Made by a program: the position numbers and the translations under genes
The notes under the pieces: generated by a model
Told to the model about the DNA's origin: nothing
What the model saw: the letters and a program-made list of their open reading frames with translations, nothing else
Database searches by the model: none
Shown: positions 1-6,896 of the stretch, piece by piece
How the letters are laid out: every line of letters begins with the position of its first letter
Position numbering within the stretch: the first letter of the stretch is position 1
Origin: Cohaesibacteraceae bacterium
GTDB lineage: Bacteria; Pseudomonadota; Alphaproteobacteria; Rhizobiales; Cohaesibacteraceae
DNA: 11,492 nucleotides
NCBI GenBank assembly: GCA_016764535.1
Contig: JAESRR010000128.1
Coordinates: 1-11,492 of the forward strand
Reading direction: 5' to 3'

Positions 1-573
1 GATCTGGTCACAGACTATCTACCAATTGTGATGCGTGATATCGCCCGCGATTTCCCGGGCGTCGATGTTGAGCTGGTTTGTGAAGGCTCCTCAATCCTGA
101 TCGAGATGGTCAAAAAAGGCGATGTTGATCTGGCCATTGTCGAAGAGCTGGCCGATGAAGCCACCGGCGAATGTCTAAACACCGATCGTCTGGTCTGGAT
201 CGGCGATGACCGGGGTCGCGCCCTCAAACAAACACCGCTGCCGCTCTCCATCGTCGCAAAAACCTGCATATTTCATCCAGCTGTGCACACAGCGTTAAAA
301 CGGGCAGACATCAACTGGCGCACAGTATTTGAGCACGGTAATATTGAGGCGACATTCGCCACGGTGCGTGCCGGTCTGGCTATATCGGCATCCTTGCGCA
401 CAATGGTGCCGCAAGGGGTCAGGATTCTTGGTGACAAAGACGGTTTGCCGCCATTGCCCGACTATTCGATTTGCCTGCATCACGACAAAAGTCAGCGCAA
501 CCCGGTGGTCGATGAGTTGATTGGTAACATCCGTAGAGAATTTGCAAATCCCGTCGCACGGGTACCTGCGTAA
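1..573 (+). CDS. LysR-type transcriptional regulator, C-terminal effector domain (5' end outside window)
   Basis: The reading frame is open from the first base, so the N-terminal winged-helix DNA-binding domain lies upstream of the window. What is visible is the periplasmic-binding-protein-like effector domain of a LysR regulator. It starts with DLVTDYLPIVMRDIARDFPG, the usual opening strand and helix, then has VELVCEGSS and GDVDLAIVEE, and later PLPLSIVAK, ATVRAGLAIS and VPQGVRIL. The PLPL and RAGLA elements resemble the LrhA/HexA/PecT-like branch of the family; that placement is by pattern only. A GTG at 28 lies inside the domain and is not the true start. The stop TAA at 571-573 is 12 bases before the coq7 start, so the two genes may share a transcript. 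The effector and targets cannot be told from the sequence. The family call is firm; the subfamily is tentative. Confidence 0.88.
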   Translation, partial: DLVTDYLPIVMRDIARDFPGVDVELVCEGSSILIEMVKKGDVDLAIVEELADEATGECLNTDRLVWIGDDRGRALKQTPLPLSIVAKTCIFHPAVHTALKRADINWRTVFEHGNIEATFATVRAGLAISASLRTMVPQGVRILGDKDGLPPLPDYSICLHHDKSQRNPVVDELIGNIRREFANPVARVPA

Positions 574-585
574 AGGCAATTCAGT

Positions 586-1182
586 ATGTCCATGTATTCC
601 AGCCAGAGCCCCCGCGACCAAAAAACCATCCGGCGGATCATCAAGGTCAATCATGCGGGGGAATATGGAGCAATCCGTATATACCGGGCACAATTATATG
701 TGGCACGAAAGTGCTACCCGGACATTGTGCCGTTTCTGGAAGAGACCCTTGGCCATGAAATTGAACATTGCAAATTGTTCTCAAACGCCATGGCGTCTCG
801 AAAAGCCCGTCCCTGCCGGATCATGTCCCTATGGGGCAATGGCGGATATCTTCTCGGCTTTGTAACGGCATTGATGGGCGAGCAGGGCATCTGGATTTGC
901 ACGTCAGCAGTTGAAGCCGCGGTGCATTGCCACCTCGACGACCAAATGGCGTTTCTTGAAGGCAGAGACACCGAGCTTTCCAAAGTAATCAGGTCCATCC
1001 AGGTAGAGGAATTGCATCATCTTGATCACGCTAATGCCAATATATCAAACCATGGATTCTGGTCCAGAACCCTCAACCGTGTCATTGGTCTGGCAACCGA
1101 TATTTTGATCTGGTTATCAACCTGGGGTGATTCAACCGCCATGAAATCAGAGCTGAATAAATCAAACAATACAGTTGGTTAG
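586..1182 (+). CDS. coq7: COQ7-family demethoxyubiquinone hydroxylase (di-iron)
   Basis: This is a 198-residue ferritin-like di-iron protein of the COQ7 family. That family hydroxylates demethoxyubiquinone at ring carbon 6, a late step of ubiquinone synthesis at the inner membrane. Expected di-iron ligands are present in order: E26 in NHAGEYGA, E58 and H61 in HEIEH, E110 in CTSAVEAAV, and a second ExxH in EELHHLDHA (E141/E142 with H144/H145). RPCRIMSLWGNGGYLLG (75-91) is the family's conserved hydrophobic membrane-facing segment. Length fits bacterial members. ATG at 586 was chosen because the homologous block starts soon after it and a weak AAAGG lies about 8 bases upstream; the ATG two codons later is also possible. 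The 12-base gap to the upstream LysR gene suggests co-transcription. Its TAG stop overlaps the TAA of the convergent TPR gene. About 24 polar residues follow a last hydrophobic stretch (GLATDILIWL). Confidence 0.93.
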   Translation: MSMYSSQSPRDQKTIRRIIKVNHAGEYGAIRIYRAQLYVARKCYPDIVPFLEETLGHEIEHCKLFSNAMASRKARPCRIMSLWGNGGYLLGFVTALMGEQGIWICTSAVEAAVHCHLDDQMAFLEGRDTELSKVIRSIQVEELHHLDHANANISNHGFWSRTLNRVIGLATDILIWLSTWGDSTAMKSELNKSNNTVG

Positions 1183-2033
1183 CGTACCGGCAACCATGCC
1201 CAGTTCATATTCCCGGATTTTTTAGCCTGTCGCGCCTTGTTCAGCACAGCTGCGATCCGGCGTTTGTAATACCGTGTACGCGGGTGCCTGTCGCCCAGTA
1301 TTTGCTTTGAGCTCACCAGCACCTGACGCAGCAGAGCCCCTGCTTCAATTTCCCTGCCTGCAACAGCCAGCAATTGACCAAGGTTAAACTTGCTGACCAA
1401 TAAGTTCGGGTCCTTGCTGTGCATTTCCCGTTGATCTATTGCAAGCGCGGTTCGATACATTGCCCCGGCTCCGGGATGATCACCGCGCTTTTGTAAAAAC
1501 TGTGCAAATTTGGTCGCAGAACGCGCCAGTCCGGGATGATGAACACCATACATCGATATCGTAATACTCTGTACTCTGCGGTAAGCCAGCTCGGCCGCAT
1601 TCCACCGGCGTTGCGCTCCCAGCGCTTCGGCAAGGCTGGCATACCCCCGAATACTGCCAGGATGTTTCCCGCCATATTGCTGATTGTAAAAATTCAGCGC
1701 CATTATCGCAAACGGCTGTGCCTGAGCGGGCATATTCAGTTTCAGAAGATTGGCAGCACGGTTATTGAAACTCTCGGCAGTGAGTGAGTGATGATCACCA
1801 AAATTCTCCTGCGCCAGTATCTGCGCTTTGCGAAACAGTAGCTCAGCCTGCTGATAGCGCCTGGCATGCATCAGTTTCAAAGCTTTCCCGGACAGTGCCA
1901 AAACCCGATCTTCAATGCCCGATTTATCCTGCAAATAATTATCATGCACCTGCGCCACAACCGGTGAACTCAAACCGGGAATTGTACCGAAAAACCATAT
2001 TACCTGCAGCAAATTCCAGGCAGAATGCCGCAT
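1179..2033 (-). CDS. Secreted or periplasmic TPR protein (kinesin-light-chain-like repeats)
   Basis: This gene encodes 284 residues starting MRHSAWN. The N-terminus looks like a Sec signal peptide: a short basic start, the hydrophobic core LLQVIWFFGTIPGL, and a plausible cleavage after VVA (residue 27). There is no lipobox cysteine. The rest is helical TPR of the 42-residue kinesin-light-chain type, with five repeat-boundary motifs: FGDHHS, YGGKHP, YGVHHP, MHSKDP and LGDRHP. Such repeats bind proteins; no catalytic domain is seen. The start at 2033 is preferred over an in-frame GTG at 2060 because a strong GGGGAGGG lies 7-8 bases upstream of the ATG, while the GTG has none and would add nine residues before the signal peptide. 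The gene converges on coq7 with overlapping stops and diverges from the histidine kinase. The partner and process are unknown. Confidence 0.82.
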   Translation of the reverse strand: MRHSAWNLLQVIWFFGTIPGLSSPVVAQVHDNYLQDKSGIEDRVLALSGKALKLMHARRYQQAELLFRKAQILAQENFGDHHSLTAESFNNRAANLLKLNMPAQAQPFAIMALNFYNQQYGGKHPGSIRGYASLAEALGAQRRWNAAELAYRRVQSITISMYGVHHPGLARSATKFAQFLQKRGDHPGAGAMYRTALAIDQREMHSKDPNLLVSKFNLGQLLAVAGREIEAGALLRQVLVSSKQILGDRHPRTRYYKRRIAAVLNKARQAKKSGNMNWAWLPVR

Positions 2034-2357
2034 GATCCAGCCCTCCCCGGCCTCCCGCACGTTCAGAAGAACATGCGTTTCATCAGTCAGGGAATAATAT
2101 ATCCAACATTCGTTACATAATTGTTATGTCAACCAAAACACCCGAAACTGGCCATATTGAGAATTACAACCAGGATCAGCAACCAGCCTGCAATGCGTAG
2201 AGGACTAAATTGGTGTATTAAAACAACCATTCAAATTCAGTGATTTTATACCGAAGCTTAAATTTACCATTACTATAAATTCACTTGCAGAATTACCGAT
2301 TTTTATATGTATTCAGGCATCCTGCTCGAGGTTATTTTCAAGGTAGCGGGACCAGTA
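2034..2357. promoter_or_regulatory. Divergent intergenic region between TPR gene and histidine kinase
   Basis: This AT-rich stretch must hold the promoters of both divergent genes. It contains a near-palindrome at 2112-2133 (GTT-ACATAA, TTG, TTATGT-C-AAC, with one extra base in the right arm) that could be a regulator site. TATATT-like sequence at about 2096-2101 could be a -10 for the leftward gene, and a TATAAAT at about 2274-2280 could be one for the kinase. No convincing -35 at standard spacing was found for either. No gene is supported here. Everything beyond the palindrome itself is inference. Confidence 0.4.
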
Positions 2358-4385
2358 ATGGGCGACACTCAAAAAAGGCAATGGACGAGATCTATTCAAT
2401 TCCGCTTTCTGTTTATACTTTTGCTTGGAGCCGGAATTATTGGTGTATTGGGCATCTACGGCACGTATTATGTCTCTCAACAGAACATGCAGGAACAGGT
2501 ACACAAGCGCGGGCTCAGTCTTGCGAGCTCGATCAACCATGCAGCAATGATCGCCCACTCAGACGCAGATCTACAGCATGTTATATCCGAGATTTCGAGG
2601 GAAAATCCGGATGTTAAAACTGTCGCCATCATGCTCAATCTGGATCAGAGAGTTTATTCTGCCATCAAAAGCAATGGAGATCCCTTTACCAAATACGCCG
2701 ACCAGGAAGACTGGTTAAAGATGGTAAAGACCACCAACACCGGGATTTTTAAGTCATTTGGCGAATTTGGCGAAGATATTTTAATCGTCACGCCATTGTG
2801 GCACACAATGGCGCAGATGATGCAAAAGGCCACAAATCCTGGATCAAACCCCGGTCTCGTGGAAAACCACGACAGCCATTCCAATGCAGTAATGTCCGAA
2901 GAAAGTACGCTCCCGGCAAAAATAGATATTGGTGCCAGGAACAAGCCTGCCACGACAACCAGCCGGCCCGTCATCAATGGAATGGACCACAGCAAACACA
3001 AAATGAAAGGCATGAACACGGAGAAATCCACTCCTAACAAAATGGACCACAGCGGCCACAACATGCCAGCCGCAACGCCGGTTGAACCGGCTAAAAGTCA
3101 AATCGATCACAGCAAACACGACATGCCGACAACATCCATCCCGCAAATGGCTGAAAGCACGATGGACAATGATATGGCAGGCATGGTGCACCAGCAAAGC
3201 GATACTGACTGGCAAAACTCTGTCCTTGCGGCAGATCAATATCGCGGCGTCATCCTGATCCGGATCGATCATGCGGGGGTAACCAATGCGATTTCCAACA
3301 TCATGTGGGCCATGACCCCTATCGGCGGATTTGGTATCCTATCGCTTCTGGCGCTAACATTCTTCCTGCTCCATAAATATGTCATGACCCCTCTCAACAG
3401 CATTCAAAAAGTTATGAAGGCCCAGCAAAACGGTGATTTGACCGCGCGCGCCGAAAGTTTAACCAGCCTCGAGTTTTCACAACTCGCGGACACTTTCAAC
3501 GAAATGATGAATGTTGCAGAAGTCCGTGAAATCATGATCAAAAAATCAGAAATCGAAATCAAGGATCACCGGGATCATCTGCAAGACATGGTCAATGATG
3601 CGACCAGGGAATTACAGAACCGCGCATCTGAACTTAACCAGTCTCTTGTGCGTGAGCAGGAACTGGGCAAAATTCAGCGTGAATTTGTCTCAATGGCGAG
3701 CCATGAATTTCGTACGCCTTTATCTATCATTGATCAGGGAGCCCAGCGGGTTATCAGCAAGGCTGGTCGGGACAAACTCACCAATGAAGATGTTACAAAA
3801 CGGATGAACCGAATTCGTGGTGCCGTCAAACGTATGACGCAGTTGATGAATTCAACGCTTGATTCCGCCAAACTGGAAGAGGGCAAACTTGATGTTAAAA
3901 TTGGCGATTGCAATATTGGAGCGCTGGTTAAGGAAGTTTGTGTTCGTCAGCAAGACGTCGCAAAAAACCACATCATCCTTTGTAGTCTTGAAGAGATGCC
4001 TTCCACCATTCGGGCAGATACCGGTTCTGTTGATCAAATCCTGACCAATTTGCTGTCAAATGCAGTGAAATATGCGCCCAAATCTCCGGAAATTGTCGTG
4101 AGTGCATGCCAGTTTGGGGATTTTGTCGAGATCACCGTAACCGACGAGGGGCTGGGCATTCCCAAATCCGAAGTCGCCAAAATCGGTGAGCGGTTTTTCC
4201 GGGCTTCGACTTCAAGCGGCATCGCGGGAACCGGAATTGGTCTCAATCTATGCATGACCCTTGTAGAAATGCATGACGGAACCATGACAGTTGAAAGCGT
4301 GATTGGCGAAGGCAGTACATTCACGGTGCGCCTTCCACTGGACGGCCCCAAAGAGGAAGCCGATGAGGATTCCAAAGCTGCCTGA
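2358..4385 (+). CDS. Membrane sensor histidine kinase with Met/His-rich periplasmic metal-binding-like insert
   Basis: This is a 675-residue inner-membrane histidine kinase. In order: a short basic cytoplasmic tail; TM1 (about 17-39); a periplasmic sensor (about 40-315); TM2 (about 316-338); HAMP (about 339-391); a linker helix; HisKA with H448 in MASHEFRTPL; and an ATPase domain with the N box NLLSNA (564-569), DEGLGIP (596-602) and GTGIGL (624-629). No receiver domain is fused. The sensor looks like a single Cache/PDC-type fold: strands KTVAIML and EDILIVTPLW lie before, and YRGVILIRID after, an inserted Met/His-rich stretch (about 169-278). The insert has MDHSKHKM (209-216), MDHSGHNM (229-236) and IDHSKHDM (249-256), exactly 20 residues apart, then a tail with four Met and one His (264-278). 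MDHSxxxM motifs are typical of periplasmic copper-resistance proteins such as PcoA/CopA, so copper or silver sensing is inferred. ATG 2358 follows GCGGGA by about 6 bases; ATG 2307 would add 17 residues but lacks a ribosome site. Confidence 0.9.
   Translation: MGDTQKRQWTRSIQFRFLFILLLGAGIIGVLGIYGTYYVSQQNMQEQVHKRGLSLASSINHAAMIAHSDADLQHVISEISRENPDVKTVAIMLNLDQRVYSAIKSNGDPFTKYADQEDWLKMVKTTNTGIFKSFGEFGEDILIVTPLWHTMAQMMQKATNPGSNPGLVENHDSHSNAVMSEESTLPAKIDIGARNKPATTTSRPVINGMDHSKHKMKGMNTEKSTPNKMDHSGHNMPAATPVEPAKSQIDHSKHDMPTTSIPQMAESTMDNDMAGMVHQQSDTDWQNSVLAADQYRGVILIRIDHAGVTNAISNIMWAMTPIGGFGILSLLALTFFLLHKYVMTPLNSIQKVMKAQQNGDLTARAESLTSLEFSQLADTFNEMMNVAEVREIMIKKSEIEIKDHRDHLQDMVNDATRELQNRASELNQSLVREQELGKIQREFVSMASHEFRTPLSIIDQGAQRVISKAGRDKLTNEDVTKRMNRIRGAVKRMTQLMNSTLDSAKLEEGKLDVKIGDCNIGALVKEVCVRQQDVAKNHIILCSLEEMPSTIRADTGSVDQILTNLLSNAVKYAPKSPEIVVSACQFGDFVEITVTDEGLGIPKSEVAKIGERFFRASTSSGIAGTGIGLNLCMTLVEMHDGTMTVESVIGEGSTFTVRLPLDGPKEEADEDSKAA
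2982..3125 (+). repeat. Three in-frame 60-bp repeats encoding MDHSxHxM motifs
   Basis: Inside the kinase gene, three related 24-base cores begin at 2982, 3042 and 3102, exactly 60 bases apart. They encode MDHSKHKM, MDHSGHNM and IDHSKHDM. The GAxCACAGC core (GACCACAGC twice, GATCACAGC once) is kept, while the spacers differ almost completely. The repetition is therefore maintained at the motif level and is not a fresh tandem duplication. Met and His side chains at this density are typical ligands for Cu(I) or Ag(I) in the periplasm. Confidence 0.85.
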
Positions 4386-4397
4386 TGCATCGGCAGC
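4377..4397. terminator. Hairpin at the convergent ends of the kinase and second TPR gene (possible weak terminator)
   Basis: GCTGCC at 4377-4382 and GGCAGC at 4392-4397 form a 6-bp stem, with GAT/ATC inside able to extend it. It straddles the kinase stop codon in the 45-base gap before the convergent TPR gene ends. Neither strand has a clear run of T after the stem; the leftward strand has only CTTTGG. A bidirectional terminator is possible but not well supported. Confidence 0.3.
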
Positions 4398-4430
4398 AGC
4401 GGTACCAACATCGATTATTGCCAGCCATTC

Positions 4431-6188
4431 TCACGAAAATTCAGACAAATACACCAGCAAACGCCGTGTTTCCGGGTGCTCTTCACCATGCATGGCCGTT
4501 GCATGGGCAAGCGCCTGTTCCATCAGAGGACTGGCTTGGGAAACCCTGCCCTGTTTAACAAGGTTCCTTGCCAGCGCGTCACAGGCACCGGCAATTCCGG
4601 CCTGACCCTGATCTCCGATCTGTTCAAACACCAGCAGGGATCGCCGTAGCAACGCCTCTGCAGCCGGGATTTCATTGCGCATTTCCAGACACCGGGCAAC
4701 CCGGCCAAGGCCCAATGCGGTCGTGATATGAAACGAGCCCGATATTTTTTGATGAATTTCAAGCGCAAGACAATAATGTTGTTCGGCACCTTCATGATCA
4801 CCGACGCTGGATAGCAAGCCAGCCAGATCATCATGACACCGGGCAGTTTGCGGATGGTTTGATCCAAAGAGCTGCATGGATCCATCCAGCGCCTTGCGAT
4901 ATAGATTACCGGCAGCAACATCCTGCCCGGCGGCTTTATAAGTGAAGGCCGCCGATCCAAAACAGACAATCAGTTCCGGTGTATCGCCATCATAAATCCG
5001 TTGATGCATTTCAAGGGTTTTATCAAACATGTTTGTTGCATCTTCAACTTGCCCTGCTGCAGCCAGACACATTGCCATTTGTTCAAATATCCGAGCCAGA
5101 TCATAGGTATCGCCTGACTTGGCAACACCGATAATTTGTGTTGCTTTTTGGTGTACCGGCCCGGCTTCACGATGCCTGCCACGTTTATCCAGATTACATG
5201 CAATCGCTGAATAGCTGCGGGCAACAGCAAGTGGATCAGATCCCGAATTTTCCAATTGTGCATTAAGTGCAGCATGATACAGATCCACCGCTTCGTCCTG
5301 TTGCTCTTTTTGGTCAAGGATACCGGCGAGAGAAAACTGAAAACCTGCCAAACGGTTTGTATCGGCATGCAAATTATTGCCTGTAAGGGCAATGCCGGAC
5401 CGGGCGTATTTTTCAGCCAATTCGAGATCACCGGCAAGACCTGCAAATTTAACAGCACAATGCAGATATTCAACATCGTCCGGGACATATTGCACCGCCC
5501 TGCCGAAATAATGGCTGGCATCCTGATTGTTCATTTCAAGCACTGCAACCAGTCCCAGCCCATAACAGATCTGCCCCCGGATCGCATCGGTCATCTGCGC
5601 ACAGGATAGTTTCAGGACTGCAAGAAGACATGTCCTTGCAGTTTCCACATCAGCATTGATCAGCGCATTCACTGCCTTCAGACAGGCCGATTTGTCCCCG
5701 GCTTGTTCCCCCGCGTGATCCTTGCTTCCAATCAGATCACTCAAAAGCGATTGCTCAAGAATATCGGCAAGTTTTTGCAAAAGTTTCGTTGATTTCGCAT
5801 GCCAACGGGATGGCAGATGCTGCATTTCATGAATATGGGATACCTGCCCGGTATTAAGAGAGATCTGATGGCAAAGTGCACTGATCAAAACCCGGGATTC
5901 GGAGTTATCTGGCGATTCATGCTGTGATGCCGTGTCAGCTTCAATGGCAAGATCAAGCTGCTGGAGCAAGGCTGTCGTGCCGGTTCCCAGTGCCACGAGC
6001 CTGCGTGAAAGCCAGGCACCATATTCGTTCAAACCAAACCCGGTCTGGATTGCCCCACCGGGTTTGGCCTGTGCATGCCAAATCGGTGCCCATCCTGGAA
6101 CTTTCATCCTGATAATCAGTTTTCTCAGCCAGTCAGACAATGCCCGTTTGCCTCCCGCATGATGTGAAACGATATTTTTTGCCGACAT
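4431..6188 (-). CDS. Large cytoplasmic TPR-repeat protein (kinesin-light-chain-like)
   Basis: This gene encodes 585 residues with no signal peptide or membrane segment; a basic start is followed by an unassigned region to about residue 170. Then comes conventional TPR sequence (GLGLVAVLEMNNQDASHYFG and GLAGDLELAEKYARSGIAL), and from about residue 300 a run of 42-residue kinesin-light-chain-type repeats. Their boundary motifs include GSDPLAVA, YDGDTPEL, FGSNHPQT, GSFHITTA, GDQGQAGI and HGEEHPET. The role is presumably protein-protein scaffolding; no enzyme domain is seen. The ATG at 6188 (MSAKNIVSHH) was chosen over an in-frame TTG at 6212. Neither start has a good ribosome site, so an internal ATG (MKVPGW) remains possible. 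The end repeat HGEEHPETRR resembles the end of the TPR gene at the right edge (LGDEHPETQN), so the two are likely paralogues. The gene converges on the kinase across 45 bases. Confidence 0.82.
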   Translation of the reverse strand: MSAKNIVSHHAGGKRALSDWLRKLIIRMKVPGWAPIWHAQAKPGGAIQTGFGLNEYGAWLSRRLVALGTGTTALLQQLDLAIEADTASQHESPDNSESRVLISALCHQISLNTGQVSHIHEMQHLPSRWHAKSTKLLQKLADILEQSLLSDLIGSKDHAGEQAGDKSACLKAVNALINADVETARTCLLAVLKLSCAQMTDAIRGQICYGLGLVAVLEMNNQDASHYFGRAVQYVPDDVEYLHCAVKFAGLAGDLELAEKYARSGIALTGNNLHADTNRLAGFQFSLAGILDQKEQQDEAVDLYHAALNAQLENSGSDPLAVARSYSAIACNLDKRGRHREAGPVHQKATQIIGVAKSGDTYDLARIFEQMAMCLAAAGQVEDATNMFDKTLEMHQRIYDGDTPELIVCFGSAAFTYKAAGQDVAAGNLYRKALDGSMQLFGSNHPQTARCHDDLAGLLSSVGDHEGAEQHYCLALEIHQKISGSFHITTALGLGRVARCLEMRNEIPAAEALLRRSLLVFEQIGDQGQAGIAGACDALARNLVKQGRVSQASPLMEQALAHATAMHGEEHPETRRLLVYLSEFS

Positions 6189-6267
6189 TATAAAGCCGCA
6201 ATGTTTCAGCAAACCAGAAGTACAAACTGGAATTGCGGATCATTTTCCGAAATTTCATACATTTTAC

Positions 6268-6300
6268 AAAAAAAAGGCGGTCAAACCGAAGTTCACCGCC
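6268..6300 (-). terminator. Strong Rho-independent terminator on the minus strand
   Basis: Read on the minus strand, GGCGGT pairs with ACCGCC, an inner AAC-TTCG-GTT makes a small stem with a UUCG tetraloop, and eight T follow directly. This is a textbook intrinsic terminator. It cannot serve the TPR gene ending at 4431, because it lies upstream of that gene's start at 6188. It would stop leftward transcripts coming from the region before the first duplicated LysR gene, where a short conserved reading frame ends at 6368. On the plus strand no T run follows. Confidence 0.8.
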
Positions 6301-6366
6301 CTGAGTCTACCGGTAATTGCCCTAACGGCAGCTCCGGTGTGGATATTTCCCGATCCGCACCATCCT

Positions 6367-6401
6367 CTTACAAAAACGCCTCGCATAAAGGCTTTTGTAA
6401 G
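6367..6401. other. Conserved A/T-flanked hairpin, copy A
   Basis: CTTACAAAA and TTTTGTAAG are perfect 9-bp arms, and GCCT/AGGC forms an inner stem around a loop CGCATAA. The A-run, GC core and T-run give a shape that could act as a terminator in either direction. The same hairpin occurs at 8132-8165 with a loop one base shorter. The TAA stop of the minus-strand reading frame falls within its arm. Confidence 0.6.
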
Positions 6402-6550
6402 TTTACGGCTTCCAACACGCAATCTTTACGCATCAAGGCAACAACCATGCCCACCAAACTGGCGTTGCCGCGGATCAGGCTAGCCTGCCCCTCCTCCAAT
6501 GTGGAAAAGGCGCCGCTGTGTTCGAAAGAACCAGATAGTTGACATAACAA
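6368..6550 (-). CDS. Possible small protein or gene remnant, divergent from LysR copy A
   Basis: This minus-strand frame gives about 60 residues, including LIRGNASLVGMVV and MRKDCVLEAVNLQKP, from a weak TTG at 6550. No ribosome site was seen and I do not recognise the family. Three things keep it from being dismissed. The matching frame is conserved in the second leader (8084-8296) with several silent changes. The arrangement, divergent from a LysR gene across a palindromic site, is the classic layout for a LysR target. A strong terminator for this direction lies 68 bases beyond its stop. Against it: many changes between the copies alter the protein, and no start is convincing. It may be the tail of a larger lost gene. 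Confidence 0.3.
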   Translation of the reverse strand: MLCQLSGSFEHSGAFSTLEEGQASLIRGNASLVGMVVALMRKDCVLEAVNLQKPLCEAFL

Positions 6551-6768
6551 CTTATCCGATCATCTGTCAGTCCAGATTATATATTATTGTCCTGGTCAAA
6601 AACCCGCACATATGCTCGCCAAACTCCCGGAATTTCCCCAAAGGTGCTACAAACGTTACTCGCTATATAACTGTTGCTTTTCCTCAAAATACAACCAGAA
6701 TAACATCGTGTATCACGGGCAGTGTGTCTTCATCCTAGCGCTTCTAAAATGGCATTTTGTTGTTAATT

Positions 6769-6796
6769 TTGGGAATAATAATTCCAAATATGGGAT
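6769..6796. promoter_or_regulatory. Probable LysR operator, copy A: 19-bp palindrome plus ATGGGAT half-site
   Basis: TTGGGAATAATAATTCCAA (6769-6787) is a 19-bp imperfect palindrome with two mismatched pairs, in the T-N11-A style known for LysR recognition sites. A half-site ATGGGAT follows at 6790-6796. The same block at the same internal spacing stands before copy B, although surrounding sequence has diverged. It ends about 100 bases before the LysR GTG, so autoregulation is the simplest inference; it could also control a leftward promoter. Confidence 0.62.
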
Positions 6797-6896
6797 TTTG
6801 GCACAAAATTATCAAAACGCTTATCAAAACAACCAAATACGAAACACAAACCAGCCAATTCGAACAATGCAAAAGTAGCAAAAAAGTGAAAACCCT

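Larger units (their letters stand above)
6352..6896 (+). repeat. Leader of LysR copy A, duplicated at 8117-8697
   Basis: This stretch is related along most of its length to 8117-8697. The first 180 bases are nearly identical, beginning GATCCGCACCATCCTCTTAC. Conserved islands follow, such as TTATTGTCCTGGT, CCCCAAAGGTGCT and TAACTGTTGCTTTTCC, and finally the palindrome block just before the LysR start. Sequence between the islands has drifted and contains small gaps. Together with the two LysR genes this shows a tandem duplication of a unit of about 1.5 kb. It contains a minus-strand reading frame, a hairpin and a probable operator, listed separately. Confidence 0.85.

Noticed and set aside
295..693. 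Minus-strand 132-residue frame across the LysR-coq7 junction
   Set aside because: It lies opposite two well-supported genes, with no motif of its own.
2121..2133. 13-base sequence TTGTTATGTCAAC, whose complement recurs at 6538-6550
   Set aside because: An exact 13-mer match on either strand is expected about once or twice by chance in a window this size; the flanks do not match.
2982..3125. Possible CRISPR-like or simple tandem repeat
   Set aside because: The three units are in-frame coding motifs with divergent spacers inside a clear kinase gene; there are too few units and the repeats are not palindromic.
2844..3272. Minus-strand 142-residue open frame opposite the kinase insert
   Set aside because: It is the mirror of the Met/His repeat region, giving a repetitive His/Val/Phe-rich product; no ribosome site or family resemblance, and the plus frame is clearly the kinase.
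4970..5521. Minus-strand 183-residue frame overlapping the second TPR gene
   Set aside because: It is a shifted frame of the TPR coding sequence on the same strand; the TPR frame shows repeat motifs throughout.
6539..6580. TTGACA at 6539 as a plus-strand promoter
   Set aside because: No -10-like hexamer lies 16-19 bases downstream; the AT-rich TATATT is too far away.
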